Positions 35,274 to 43,798 of a stretch of DNA of 64,000 nucleotides are shown piece after piece. The stretch's first letter is position 1, and each line of letters begins with the position of its first letter. Origin of the DNA: Verrucomicrobiota bacterium (GTDB lineage: Bacteria; Verrucomicrobiota; Verrucomicrobiia; Opitutales; Opitutaceae); contig JACRQG010000007.1 of assembly GCA_016222805.1 (NCBI GenBank), forward strand, positions 372,001-436,000. Direction: 5' to 3'. Under the pieces are notes generated by a model, which did no database searches, had not been told where the DNA came from, and saw only the letters and a list, made by a program, of their open reading frames with translations. Made by a program: the position numbers and the translations under genes.

Positions 35274-36356
35274 CTAGGCCCGGAGGCCGAGGCCGATTTC
35301 CCGGCGCAGGTAGGCGATGGATTTTTCGAGTTCGGCTTTCTGGAAGTCCTGCGTGGCCTTTTTGCCCTCCGGACCGGGCGGCGCCTTGAACGCGGGGATC
35401 TGGCGGCCCCGCTTCGCAAGCGCCTCGAACTTCGCCAGCTTGTCCGGTCGCTTGTCGTAATGGGTCCAGAATTCCGCCTGCTTGTAGGGGAACTGGCGCG
35501 GCCCGCCGGAGATCGTTTCGATCATGATCGGCGTTTGGGGACAGAGTTTGGCCCAGCGGGCGGCGAGTTGGCGCCAGTCAATCAGACCGTCCCCCGCGGC
35601 GGTCCACTGCACCGCGGCGCCTTCCTGCGTTTCCCACACCATGCCGTCGCGCAGGCTGGAGCAGAGGGCGACCGGCCCGAGGGTCTCGAGAACGTCGAGC
35701 GGGTCTTCCAGGGTCCAGAAGGCATTGCCGGTGTCCAGGTTGGCTCCCACGAAATCATGGCCGGCGTCGTCGATTAGCTGGCGCAGTTCCCACGAGTGCA
35801 GATCGCCGGCGTGGTTCTCCAGGGCAATTTTCACGCCGGAGGCGAGTGCGTCGCGCCGGCAGGCGCGGAGGACGGCGAGTGTGTCGGCCATCCGGGCGCG
35901 AATGCCGCCCTCGGTCTTGCGATCTTCCATCGTGCCGAGCACGACGCGAAACACCGGGGAGCCGAGGGCCTTGGACACCCGGAGCCCGAGCCGCACGTGT
36001 TCCTCCGCGGTGCCCCAGTTCTTCCGAAACGCCTTCGAGGTTGGGCAAATGCTCCAGCTGCCGACGTACAGGCCGATCCCGGCGGCGTCGGCCTGGCTCC
36101 GCACCTCGCGCAGCGCCGCGTCGTCCAGGCTGCCGATCGCGTCGAGGTCCGAGATCAGCAGGGTGTCGCAGCGAATCGAAGCCGCATAGCGGATGAGGTC
36201 GGGCGCCTTCCAGCCCATGGCGCGAACCGCGAAATTGTCGATGCCGAGGCGGATGCGGGGGCGATCCGGCTGCGGGCTGGCCCCGGGCGCGGGACGTGAA
36301 GACGAGGCGAGAGCGGCGGCACTGGCGAGACCGGAGAGGAAACGGCGTCGATTCAT
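35274..36356 (-). CDS. Tat-exported sugar isomerase/epimerase-like TIM barrel
   Basis: A 360-residue protein with twin-arginine signal MNRRRFLSGLASAAALASSS. The xylose isomerase-like barrel shows E180 in ALENHAGDL, and D208 in ANLDTGNAFW, both typical metal ligands, and a later IMIETISGG strand. It resembles the protein at 14062-14973 only at fold level. A C-terminal helical extension (FEALAKRGRQIPAFKAPPGP to the end) is unusual. It is upstream of the oxidoreductase gene by 79 bases and downstream of the small gene 36430-36816 by 73 bases, on one strand, likely one transcript. Role by context: conversion of a keto-sugar made by the neighbouring oxidoreductase (inference). Confidence 0.9.
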   Translation of the reverse strand: MNRRRFLSGLASAAALASSSRPAPGASPQPDRPRIRLGIDNFAVRAMGWKAPDLIRYAASIRCDTLLISDLDAIGSLDDAALREVRSQADAAGIGLYVGSWSICPTSKAFRKNWGTAEEHVRLGLRVSKALGSPVFRVVLGTMEDRKTEGGIRARMADTLAVLRACRRDALASGVKIALENHAGDLHSWELRQLIDDAGHDFVGANLDTGNAFWTLEDPLDVLETLGPVALCSSLRDGMVWETQEGAAVQWTAAGDGLIDWRQLAARWAKLCPQTPIMIETISGGPRQFPYKQAEFWTHYDKRPDKLAKFEALAKRGRQIPAFKAPPGPEGKKATQDFQKAELEKSIAYLRREIGLGLRA

Positions 36357-36429
36357 GAGGGCGTCGTCAGGGATCGAAACGCGAACGACCGGCGGTGTCG
36401 AGGATTCGCGCGCCCGACCCCCGGCCGCG

Positions 36430-36816
36430 CTACAGCCTGACGCCGGCTCGCTGCAATCGGGCCCGAACCGGATCCAGGAAGCGACTGGCGAAACTCTCCC
36501 AGCGAAATTCGAGCGCGGTGGGATCCGGTTCGTCGTCCTGGGTGAGGAGGAAGCGGAGCACGTCCGCAAGGTCCATCAGTTCTGGGTCGGTGAAGTGTTC
36601 CTCGAGGACCGATTGGGCACCGTCGAGGGCCGTCAAGGTCGCCCAGGGGCGTTCCTCCTCGGGCGAAGGAAAGCAGAGCAGCACGCGGCCGCGCAGCCGG
36701 GCGGTGGCGATGCTACCCGCAAAGGTGGCGAGGATCTCGTGCGCCAGGGCGAGGTTGGCGAGATGCGCCTGATGGAGGAGCTGGGTGCGACCGGAAAGCA
36801 GAGTGGAGAGGTTCAT
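36430..36816 (-). CDS. Small protein of unknown function
   Basis: A 128-residue protein starting MNLSTLLSGRTQLLHQAHLA. No signal peptide or membrane segment. The N-terminal half is helical and hydrophobic (LALAHEILATFAGSI), the middle has beta-like RGRVLLCFPSPE, and the C-terminal half is acidic then basic (LTQDDEPDPTALEFRWESF to the end). I recognise no family. It is the first gene of a possible minus-strand unit with the TIM-barrel and oxidoreductase genes 73 bases and more downstream. It could be a cytoplasmic regulator or accessory, but nothing shows this. Confidence 0.55.
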   Translation of the reverse strand: MNLSTLLSGRTQLLHQAHLANLALAHEILATFAGSIATARLRGRVLLCFPSPEEERPWATLTALDGAQSVLEEHFTDPELMDLADVLRFLLTQDDEPDPTALEFRWESFASRFLDPVRARLQRAGVRL

Positions 36817-37201
36817 GGTGAGGTTTCCGAGCGTTGAGGGTGAGAGGAAGAGCCGGGACCTGAGTGACGAACAGCGGTGACCGAAGGGGCGCACGCGCCC
36901 AGCGGGCACGCCGGAGCCATCGACCACGAAACATCGGAAACCGGACCGGCGAGCCATCTGGCAAACCCAACCTGGACACTCTCAATCGCAGGGCGCTGTC
37001 ACACTGTCGGACTCAAATCACGAACTCTGACGAACGTGCATCTGGACTCTGACGGGACTGGCAATCCCTACATCGGCCAAGGATCGGGTCCGGGCAAGGA
37101 AGATCTTTCGCGGTCCGCGGATCTTTTTTTGAACCCCTGGTGGTCGCTGCGGACGGACCGGACGCCGCCCCGGAGAGCGGACCGGCTCGGGTTACCTTCC
37201 C
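36817..37201. other. 385-base intergenic region between two minus-strand genes
   Basis: Less GC-rich than the surroundings (about 36950-37080). I see no convincing gene. It must contain the promoter of the small gene 36430-36816. A hairpin followed by a run of seven T lies on the plus strand at 37101-37130, with no plus-strand coding gene before it, so a small plus-strand RNA is conceivable. Confidence 0.5.
37101..37130 (+). terminator. Orphan plus-strand terminator-like hairpin
   Basis: The arms agatc (37101-37105) and gatct (37119-37123) pair, with further pairing of cgc and gcg inside after a small ttt bulge; ttttttt follows to 37130. No plus-strand gene precedes it nearer than 33811, and it does not read as a terminator for the minus-strand sensor gene because no T-run follows on that strand. 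It may end an unseen small RNA. Confidence 0.4.
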
Positions 37202-38416
37202 TCAACGCGGTGAGCGTGGCGGTCGGGTGAGCGGAGGCTCGGGAGAATCGTCCGGGCGGGGTCGGAGCGACTCGATCAGCCGGCCGAGCGCGGCGCACAT
37301 CTGCGCGAGTTCGCTCTCGCCGTGGCCGGGGGGGAGCATCGCCAGCACGTCTCCGGTGTGGATGCGGTCGGCGGCCAACTGGATGGCGCGCAAGCGTTGC
37401 GAGACGAATCCGGCGAAGTACCACGCCACGGCCATGCCGGTGAGGGTGAACGCGAGGCCCCACCCCGTGACGGTGCGACGAAATTCCCGGACGGGCTGGA
37501 AGGCGAAATCCAGCGGCTGGCGCACGGCCGCCACCCAGCCCAGGCCGCGGTATTCGCGGTAGCCGCGGCTGCGCGAGTAGCCCGTGACGTAGGTGGTGCC
37601 CAGCGCGGTCGGCTCGACCTGGTGCCCCCGGAACTGGCGCCGGTCGGACACGGCCGGAAGGTCGGGCGGGCGATTCCAGCCGGAACTGCCCGAATCCAGG
37701 AGGACGTCGCCGCCTTCCGAATACAAGGTGATGCCGATGCGCTCCCGGCGGTCGGCCTCCGTGACGATTGAGCTCTGCACGGTGCGGGCCCAGCCCCAGC
37801 GGACCTGGGCGGCGAGGACTCCGGCGAAGCGACCGTCCGGATCGGCGACGGGCACGGCCAGGTCGAGGACGTGCGGGCGGGTTTCTCCCTCCTCGAGGGG
37901 GATGACTCCGGCGGGCAGTTCGGCTGCTTCGCGGACGTTGCCGGCGTAGGCGGTCTCGCGCGCGCCGCGGAACCAGGCGCGGTTTTCGGCGGCCGTCCCT
38001 TCCAGGTGGCCGCGGGTGGCGGCGGCGATGCGCCCCTGGGGATCGACGAAACCGAGCCAGACGAAGTCGGGCGAGTTGTCCTGCAACTGCGCGAGCAATC
38101 GGCGCCGGTCGGCTGCCGTTGCCTCGTAGGAGCGGAACGCGGCGAGACCCGCCGTGAGCTGGAGCGTGCGGTAGCGTTCGTAGATCGTACGGTCAATCTT
38201 GTCGCTGACCTGCACTGCGAGGGTCTCGAAGTTCTGTCCGAGCCGGCGGAGGAGCGTCTGTTCCAACCCCCGGCCGCCCAGCCAGGCAAGGAGAACGGTG
38301 AAAAGGGCGCCACCCACGCCAAACAACAGGGCCGCCGCCGCGCGCAGGCTGTGGCGGGGATCGAAAACCCACCACCAGTCGCGGGTCGGCGGGGAGGAAA
38401 AGGCGGGTCGGTCCAT
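37202..38416 (-). CDS. Cache-HAMP membrane sensor without output domain
   Basis: A 404-residue protein. An N-terminal membrane helix (about 26-52, LRAAAALLFGVGGALFTVLL) is followed by a periplasmic dCache-like sensor (about 60-310; DFVWLGFVDPQGRIAAAT, HVLDLAVPVADPDGRFAGVL, GYREYRGLGWVAAVRQPLDF). A second membrane helix (about 325-345, GLAFTLTGMAVAWYF) precedes a HAMP domain (RLRAIQLAADRIHTGDVLAM to LGRLIESL). It ends there with a Pro/Arg tail. Kinase, GGDEF or methyl-accepting domains that normally follow are absent, and no remnant is seen downstream. It may signal through a separate partner. It is last in a co-oriented series after an esterase gene (32 bases away). Confidence 0.85.
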   Translation of the reverse strand: MDRPAFSSPPTRDWWWVFDPRHSLRAAAALLFGVGGALFTVLLAWLGGRGLEQTLLRRLGQNFETLAVQVSDKIDRTIYERYRTLQLTAGLAAFRSYEATAADRRRLLAQLQDNSPDFVWLGFVDPQGRIAAATRGHLEGTAAENRAWFRGARETAYAGNVREAAELPAGVIPLEEGETRPHVLDLAVPVADPDGRFAGVLAAQVRWGWARTVQSSIVTEADRRERIGITLYSEGGDVLLDSGSSGWNRPPDLPAVSDRRQFRGHQVEPTALGTTYVTGYSRSRGYREYRGLGWVAAVRQPLDFAFQPVREFRRTVTGWGLAFTLTGMAVAWYFAGFVSQRLRAIQLAADRIHTGDVLAMLPPGHGESELAQMCAALGRLIESLRPRPDDSPEPPLTRPPRSPR

Positions 38417-38448
38417 GGGGGGCAAGACGCGCGAAACCCCGTGGCGGT

Positions 38449-39387
38449 TCAGCGCCGCGCCACTTGATCGCTCCAGAGCCAGCGCATGACGTCGGGGAAG
38501 ATCGCGCCGCCGTGCTTGCCGTTGTGGCCGCCGTCACCCCATTCGTGCCTCACCTGATAGCGTGGGCCCGGGGTCTTCTTCGCGTCGGCCTCGCGATTGG
38601 CCCACTGCAGGGCGGCGAGCATCTGCTGGTTGGCCAGGAACCAGTGCCCGTGGCTGTTATCGAGGTCGTTGGTTCCGTCCTGGAGGAAGATCTTGAGCGG
38701 CTTGATCGGATTCTTCCGGATCAAGGTGGGGTAGAGATCTCCGCCGGGTCGGAGGGGCTGGCCGTTCCCGGCCGGGCGGTATGCGATCGAAGTGAAGCTG
38801 CCGATATAGCTCACCACCTTGCGAAAGGCGTCCGGTCGCTGCCACGCGACCGTGAAGGCACAGATCCCGCCGGAGGAATTGCCCTGGATGGCGCGCCGCT
38901 CCGGGTCGTCGGTGAGGCGAAGCGACTTCCCGACCTCCGGCAGGATCTCCTCGAGCAGAAACCGGGCGTAGTGGTCGGAAAGGGTGTCGTACTCGGCGGA
39001 ACGGTTGCTCCGGCCCGGCAACCGCGGGTCGACCGCCGGAAAGGTGCCGGGATTGATGAAGATCCCGACGGTGACCGGCATCTCGCCGCGGTGAATCAGG
39101 TTGTCGAACACGATGGGCACGCGGATGGTGCCGTCGGGCTTCACGCAGCCGGCGCCGTCCTGGAAAACCATGACGGCGGCCGGGGTCGTGCCGTCGTATT
39201 GGGCCGGGACGTACACCCAGTAGTCGCGCGTCGTGCCCGCGAAGATCTGGCTGGCCCAGCGGTGCTGGGTGACCTGGCCGCGGGGAACCCCGGGCTGCGG
39301 CTGGGCGTCAGGGCCCGGGCGGTAGTCGTCGGCGGCGTGTCCGACGGAGAGGAGGACGAGGGCGGGAAGGAGCCAGGAGCGAAACAT
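38449..39387 (-). CDS. Secreted feruloyl-esterase-like alpha/beta hydrolase
   Basis: A 312-residue protein with signal peptide MFRSWLLPALVLLSVGHA. The esterase D-like fold shows the nucleophile in GNSSGGICAF (G-x-S-x-G), an Asp in FLQDGTNDLD and a His in GKHGGAIFPDVMRWLW, consistent with a catalytic triad. Such proteins remove ferulic, acetyl or similar ester groups from polysaccharides, or cleave short carboxylic esters. It sits downstream of a sulfatase gene (96 bases) and upstream of the membrane sensor (32 bases), in keeping with a set of enzymes removing polymer decorations. The acyl group is not known. Confidence 0.88.
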   Translation of the reverse strand: MFRSWLLPALVLLSVGHAADDYRPGPDAQPQPGVPRGQVTQHRWASQIFAGTTRDYWVYVPAQYDGTTPAAVMVFQDGAGCVKPDGTIRVPIVFDNLIHRGEMPVTVGIFINPGTFPAVDPRLPGRSNRSAEYDTLSDHYARFLLEEILPEVGKSLRLTDDPERRAIQGNSSGGICAFTVAWQRPDAFRKVVSYIGSFTSIAYRPAGNGQPLRPGGDLYPTLIRKNPIKPLKIFLQDGTNDLDNSHGHWFLANQQMLAALQWANREADAKKTPGPRYQVRHEWGDGGHNGKHGGAIFPDVMRWLWSDQVARR

Positions 39388-39483
39388 CGGGAGGAGTCGG
39401 GAGGAACAGCGGGAAAGGTGAGGAGTGGACCGGCACACCAGCGGCCCGGCCGAGCGGCGGGATGCTGCCGGATCGGATCGGTT

Positions 39484-41430
39484 TCAGAGGGCGAGGCGGC
39501 CGGGGAGGTACTCGACCATGCGGCCGATGTAGTCGGAAATGTCCTTGTGGCGCGGATCGTCGAGTCGGGCCTGCCGAATCGACGGCAGCAGGGGCCGGGC
39601 CCGGGTGCCCAGACGGCTGGCCACCTGCAACGCGGAGAAGCGGACGAACACGCTGTCGTCGCGCAGGCAACGGTCAATGGTCTGCAGGGCAATCGCCTCT
39701 TCGCCGACGGCCAGAAGTGCCTCGGCGGCGGCCAGGCGGACTTCGGCGGCCCCATCCTGCAGGGCGGACCGCAGGACCGCCTTCGCCGGGGCGGCCTGTG
39801 CGCCGAGCGAGGCCAGGCCGATCGCTCCCCACCAGCGCACGGCCGAGTCCCGGGCCTGCAGCAGCTGCACGAGTCGGGCGAGGTCACGGGGATCGCGCCG
39901 GTTGGCCAGATCGGCGGCCCGCTGCAACTCCTCGACCGGATTGAGGGCGGGATCGAGGGCGACGTCGTACGGGGTGCGGCCCAGGGCCCGCGCATGCATC
40001 TCGCGTTCCGGGAGCAAGCCCAGGTCGCCGACCTCGCGCATGCGCGCGTACAACACCGTGCGCAGACGTTCGAGATCCGCGGCGTGGCGCGGATCGCCGG
40101 CGAGGTTGTTGACCTGCCACGGGTCGGCGGCGAGATCGTAAAGCTCCTCCACGGGCTTGGTCGGAGCGAGGAAGCGGGCCGTCGGCCCGCGCAGCTGACC
40201 CTCGCGGTGCAGCTGCTCCCAGGCCCGCATGCTGGCGTGTTGCCAGGTATAGCTCATGTACTGGCCGAACGGCACCTCGGGATGGAAGTTGCGGTTGTAC
40301 TGGAAGCGGGCGTCCCGGACGTACCGGATCGTGTCGGCGCACTCGCCCTGGCGATCCTTGCCGCCGAAGACCAGGGAGGACGGCGGGGCGGCGCGCGGGC
40401 CGAGGAAGGCCGCGCCCTGGAGGTGCGGCGGGATTTCGAGCCCGGCCAGGCTGAGAACGGTCGGGGCGAAGTCGACGAAGCTCACGAGCCGATCGAGGGC
40501 GCTCCCGGGCGGTCCCGGGGCATAGGCCGCCCAGCGGGACGGGATGCGCACCAGAAGCGGGACGTGGATGCTGGGCCCCCAGGCGAACATCTTGACGCCG
40601 GGCATTCCGGTGCCGTTGTCCCCGAAGAAGAAGACGATCGTGTCCTCCGCGAGCCCGTCACGGGCGAGTTCGGCGAGCAGGTCACCGGCCTGGTAATCGA
40701 CGGCCGTGAGGTTCTCATAGTGGCGGGCCCACTCGCGGCGGAATTCCGGCGTGTCCGGATGGAAGGGAGGAATGACCACCTTGGCGGGATCCCGCCGCTG
40801 GGCCGGCGTGAGGCGGCGGGTGTTTTCCTGGTACTTCTTCTCGTTGCAGAAGATCTGGCTCTGGTGGGAAACGGTGAAGTTGAACACCGCGAAGAACGGC
40901 TGGCCGGGCCGGCGATTGCGCCAGTGGGCCCGGTTGCTCGAGTCGTCCCAGGCACCTTTCGGCGCGGCGAAGTTGTAGTCCTGCTTGACGTTGTTCGAAC
41001 AGTAGTAGCCGGCGGCGCGCAGGTATTCGGTAAAGCACTTCACGGTTTCCGGGAGCGTCGTGGTGGAGCGCATGTGCTGGCTGCCGAGCCGGACCGGATA
41101 GACCCCGGTGATCAGGCAGGACCGGCTCGGGGCACAAACCCCGGTGTAGGCAAAGGCCTGCGTGTAGCGCACGCCTTCGCGGGCCAGCGCGTCGAGTTGA
41201 GGCGTGACGGCGTACGGGTCGCCGTAGCTTCCCAGGTGAGGGCTGGTGTCCTCACAGGTGATCCAGAGGATATTGGGAGCAGCGGCGCCGCCGGCGGACG
41301 GGAACAGGGCGGTGACGAAGGCGAGCAGCGCAAGGAGCGGGCCTCGGCACAGCGATCGCCGCGAGCGGAGGGATCCCGCTTCGGCCGGGCCCGCCGAGGC
41401 GCAGCGACGGGCGATGATGGGAAGCAGCAT
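39484..41430 (-). CDS. Sulfatase with C-terminal HEAT repeats
   Basis: A 648-residue protein, about 150 longer than usual. After a long N-terminus with signal peptide (GPLLALLAFVTALFPSAGG, residues about 30-50) the core is PNILWITCEDTSPHLGSYG, and the active-site motif is C99-A-P-S-R-SCLITGVYP. FFFGDNGTGMPGVKM is the second metal site; EELYDLAADPWQVNNLAGDP follows. From about residue 520 onward the sequence has HEAT-like repeats (LARLVQLLQARDSAVRWWGA; LGAQAAPAKAVLRSALQDGA). The repeat part may bind polymer or a partner. It belongs to the heparan N-sulfatase-like group in layout. It follows the VOC gene by 45 bases on the same strand. Confidence 0.92.
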   Translation of the reverse strand: MLLPIIARRCASAGPAEAGSLRSRRSLCRGPLLALLAFVTALFPSAGGAAAPNILWITCEDTSPHLGSYGDPYAVTPQLDALAREGVRYTQAFAYTGVCAPSRSCLITGVYPVRLGSQHMRSTTTLPETVKCFTEYLRAAGYYCSNNVKQDYNFAAPKGAWDDSSNRAHWRNRRPGQPFFAVFNFTVSHQSQIFCNEKKYQENTRRLTPAQRRDPAKVVIPPFHPDTPEFRREWARHYENLTAVDYQAGDLLAELARDGLAEDTIVFFFGDNGTGMPGVKMFAWGPSIHVPLLVRIPSRWAAYAPGPPGSALDRLVSFVDFAPTVLSLAGLEIPPHLQGAAFLGPRAAPPSSLVFGGKDRQGECADTIRYVRDARFQYNRNFHPEVPFGQYMSYTWQHASMRAWEQLHREGQLRGPTARFLAPTKPVEELYDLAADPWQVNNLAGDPRHAADLERLRTVLYARMREVGDLGLLPEREMHARALGRTPYDVALDPALNPVEELQRAADLANRRDPRDLARLVQLLQARDSAVRWWGAIGLASLGAQAAPAKAVLRSALQDGAAEVRLAAAEALLAVGEEAIALQTIDRCLRDDSVFVRFSALQVASRLGTRARPLLPSIRQARLDDPRHKDISDYIGRMVEYLPGRLAL

Positions 41431-41475
41431 GGGGAGGGGAATTTGGGGTTACCGGTTGGCAGGGGAGACTCCCGC

Positions 41476-41865
41476 TCACGCGTCCGCGAACGGCACGGTG
41501 CGCTGGCAAAGTTGGAGCGGCACTCCCCAGGGATCGCGCATCATCACCAGGAGGGATCCATCGGGCTGTGGTTCCTCGAGGAAGAGAGTGGCACCGGCGG
41601 TCTCGAGCCGGGCCCGCTCGGCGCGCGCCTCCTTCGCGACCACCGCGAGATGAAAGACCAGCGGATGGGCCGCGGCGTAATCCGGGATGGGCGCCTTGGG
41701 ATTGGAGTAGAGCTCCACCACGATGCGCCCGGTTTCGTCGGCGAGAAAGTGGGTGAAAGGGGCGTCCGGCCGCGAACGGGCGATGCGGAATCCGAGGTGC
41801 TGCACGTACCAGGCGGCCTGGGCCGCGGCGTCCGGGACGTTGAGGGCGAAATGTTCGAACTTCAT
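41476..41865 (-). CDS. VOC (glyoxalase/bleomycin resistance) family protein
   Basis: A 129-residue protein with the paired beta-alpha-beta-beta-beta units of the vicinal oxygen chelate fold: MKFEHFALNVPDAAAQAAWY for the first, HPLVFHLAVVAKEARAER for the second, and MMRDPWGVPLQLCQR at the end. The residues His6 (FEHFAL), E53 (VVELYS) and the DPWG motif are usual metal-site positions. No signal peptide, so cytoplasmic. It begins 148 bases after the subtilase gene and precedes the sulfatase gene by 45. Function could be isomerisation, dioxygenation or resistance; nothing narrows it. Confidence 0.85.
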   Translation of the reverse strand: MKFEHFALNVPDAAAQAAWYVQHLGFRIARSRPDAPFTHFLADETGRIVVELYSNPKAPIPDYAAAHPLVFHLAVVAKEARAERARLETAGATLFLEEPQPDGSLLVMMRDPWGVPLQLCQRTVPFADA

Positions 41866-42013
41866 GCGCGGCTCCACTCCGACAGTGGTCCGCGGAAAGT
41901 CGCGACGCAAGGCGGGGATCCTCCCCGTGCCCCCGGGGACGCCGCCCTTCGGGATGACCGCCTTTCCTGTCGGCGAACGCCGGCCGCAGACGAGTCCCGG
42001 CCGGAACCGGCGC

Positions 42014-43666
42014 TCACGGCCGCGGGGACGCCGTTGGCGCGGAGAGAGTGCTGGTGCGGCGGTTGTTGGCGGGGGCTGCGTCGATCGCACCGGGTGCGTT
42101 GGCCAGCGTCGTCGTGAAGGTGAGGCTGCCGGCCTCGCGCAGGGAGGCGGAACTGACGGCCAGGGTCACGACGTGAATTGCGCCCGGGGCGAGGGCGGGA
42201 ATGGCCTGGGTCGAGGTCGTTCCGGTGGCTTCGACTGCCAACGTCAAGCCGGAGGCGGTGCCGCCGCCGCGGTTCTGCACCACCACCTGCAGTTCGGAGC
42301 GCACGGGGTCGAAGTGGTGGCTGGAGACGGCGGTGTCGACATACGTCGGCTGGTCGCGGTGGAGCGCGGAGCCGAGATTGAGGATGCCGCGGCCGAAGTC
42401 GGGATCGGCGCCCGGAGCGCCGGCGTCGCTGGCGGTGGCGAGGAGCAGGGCCGCGGCCTGCGCCGGGGTGGTACCGGGATGCTGGGACACCACGGCGGCC
42501 ACTGCGCCGGCCACCAGCGGCGCGCTGGCGGAGGTGCCGCTGACCAGGACGCGGTCGCCGTCGAGCCAGGCGGTCTGCACGGCGAAGCCCGGTGCGCTGA
42601 GTTGCAGTTGGGGACCAGAGTTGGAAAAGGACACCTGTTGTTCGGCCCGGTCGACGGCGCCGACCGAGAGGACCCGGGAATCCGCGGCCGGCCAGGCCAG
42701 CTGCGCCGCCTGGTCGTTGCCGGCGGCGGCGACCACGACCGCCCCGGCACGGGTGGCGTAGTCCAGGGCGGAATCAAGGGCTCCGCCGGTGGCGTAGCCG
42801 CCGAGGCTCACGTTGATGATGCGCGCGCCGGAATCGACCGCGGCGACCAGCGCCTGGGCGATCGTGAAAAGGTCGCTGGTCCCGGTTGCATCCGTCACTC
42901 GGATACTCAGCAGCGTCGCGGCGGGAGCGACGCCGGGGGCCTCCGGGGAGCCGCCGGCGACGAGTGCCGCCACCGCCGTGCCATGGCCGTCGTCCTCGCC
43001 GCGGCCGGGAGCGGTTCCGAGACCGAGATCGAGTGTCCGGAGGCGCCCCTGGCCGAACGTGGGATCCGGGGCGACGCCGGTGTCGAGCACCGCGACGAGA
43101 GTGCCCCGGCCCCACGCCGAGCGGTCACCTGTGGCGCCGAGAAAGGAAAGCGCGTTGTTGCCGAAGGGCACCGGTTCGATCGCGGGCCGGTCCTCGCGGG
43201 CCGGAGGCCGCGGGACCGCAAAAAGGGAATTCGGGTCGAAGGCCGCATGCTCGGAGGCGAAGGCGGCGCGTTCGCGCGCGAGGGCCCCGGCGTCGGCGAA
43301 GCCCACGCGCACGGCCCGCAGGGCCGGAATCTGGCCCAGAACATTGAACCCGGCGGCGGAGGCGCGCGCGAGGAAGCGGTGGAGCGAAGCGTCGTCGCGG
43401 AACGATAGCAGGGCCTCCTGGGGGCGCGCCGCACCCCGGGCGATGGCGCGCAGGAGGCGGGCGAGATCGCGGTCCGGTGGCACGAGGCCAGCCTCCGGCG
43501 GCGGTGCGGCCTCCCGGGCGGCCGTGGGCTGTGCCGCCGCGTTCTCGGCCACGGGAGAGGAAGAAGCCGGGTCTGGAGCCGCCGGGCGCCAGAGGAAGAG
43601 GCACACCAGCAGGCCGACCGCGCCCACGAGCAACGCGGCGAGACGGGCAGGGCGAGGCGGGAGCAT
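42014..43666 (-). CDS. Secreted/membrane-anchored subtilisin-like S8 peptidase
   Basis: A 550-residue protein. N-terminal membrane helix (about 7-27, ARLAALLVGAVGLLVCLFLW), then a Pro/Ala-rich linker and propeptide-like region to about 180. The catalytic triad is D195 (VAVLDTGV), H228 (DGHGTAVA) and S379 (SGTSASAPLVAG), with oxyanion Asn near N317 (AAAGNDQA). The C-terminal 110 residues form a CARDB-like beta domain (ELQVVVQNRGGGTASGLTL). Length and order are typical. It is probably released or anchored outside the cytoplasm, degrading proteins. It lies between the putative glycosidase gene (132 bases upstream) and the VOC gene on one strand. The open frame extends upstream to 43798 but the membrane segment fixes the start. 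Confidence 0.92.
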   Translation of the reverse strand: MLPPRPARLAALLVGAVGLLVCLFLWRPAAPDPASSSPVAENAAAQPTAAREAAPPPEAGLVPPDRDLARLLRAIARGAARPQEALLSFRDDASLHRFLARASAAGFNVLGQIPALRAVRVGFADAGALARERAAFASEHAAFDPNSLFAVPRPPAREDRPAIEPVPFGNNALSFLGATGDRSAWGRGTLVAVLDTGVAPDPTFGQGRLRTLDLGLGTAPGRGEDDGHGTAVAALVAGGSPEAPGVAPAATLLSIRVTDATGTSDLFTIAQALVAAVDSGARIINVSLGGYATGGALDSALDYATRAGAVVVAAAGNDQAAQLAWPAADSRVLSVGAVDRAEQQVSFSNSGPQLQLSAPGFAVQTAWLDGDRVLVSGTSASAPLVAGAVAAVVSQHPGTTPAQAAALLLATASDAGAPGADPDFGRGILNLGSALHRDQPTYVDTAVSSHHFDPVRSELQVVVQNRGGGTASGLTLAVEATGTTSTQAIPALAPGAIHVVTLAVSSASLREAGSLTFTTTLANAPGAIDAAPANNRRTSTLSAPTASPRP

Positions 43667-43798
43667 GACAGACAGGACGCGGCCAGGGTGGAGAAGTTCA
43701 GCCGCCCGCCGGAGGCGGGTGAGGAATCTCGAACGGCGGAAGGGGATTCCGGAGGTGCTCCCAGCTACGCACCTCGGCCGGAGGATGGCGCTCCGCAC

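Noticed and set aside
36877-37230. A plus-strand open frame of 117 codons in the gap before the sensor gene
   Set aside because: Composition is unlike neighbouring proteins, there is no good ribosome-binding site, and it crosses the terminator-like hairpin and enters the sensor gene.
38464-42117. A plus-strand open frame of about 1200 codons
   Set aside because: It is antisense to the esterase, sulfatase and VOC genes, whose motifs are clear; its own translation shows no family motif.
42044-43434. Overlapping plus-strand frames within the subtilase gene
   Set aside because: They are shadows of the S8 peptidase, which has a full catalytic triad.
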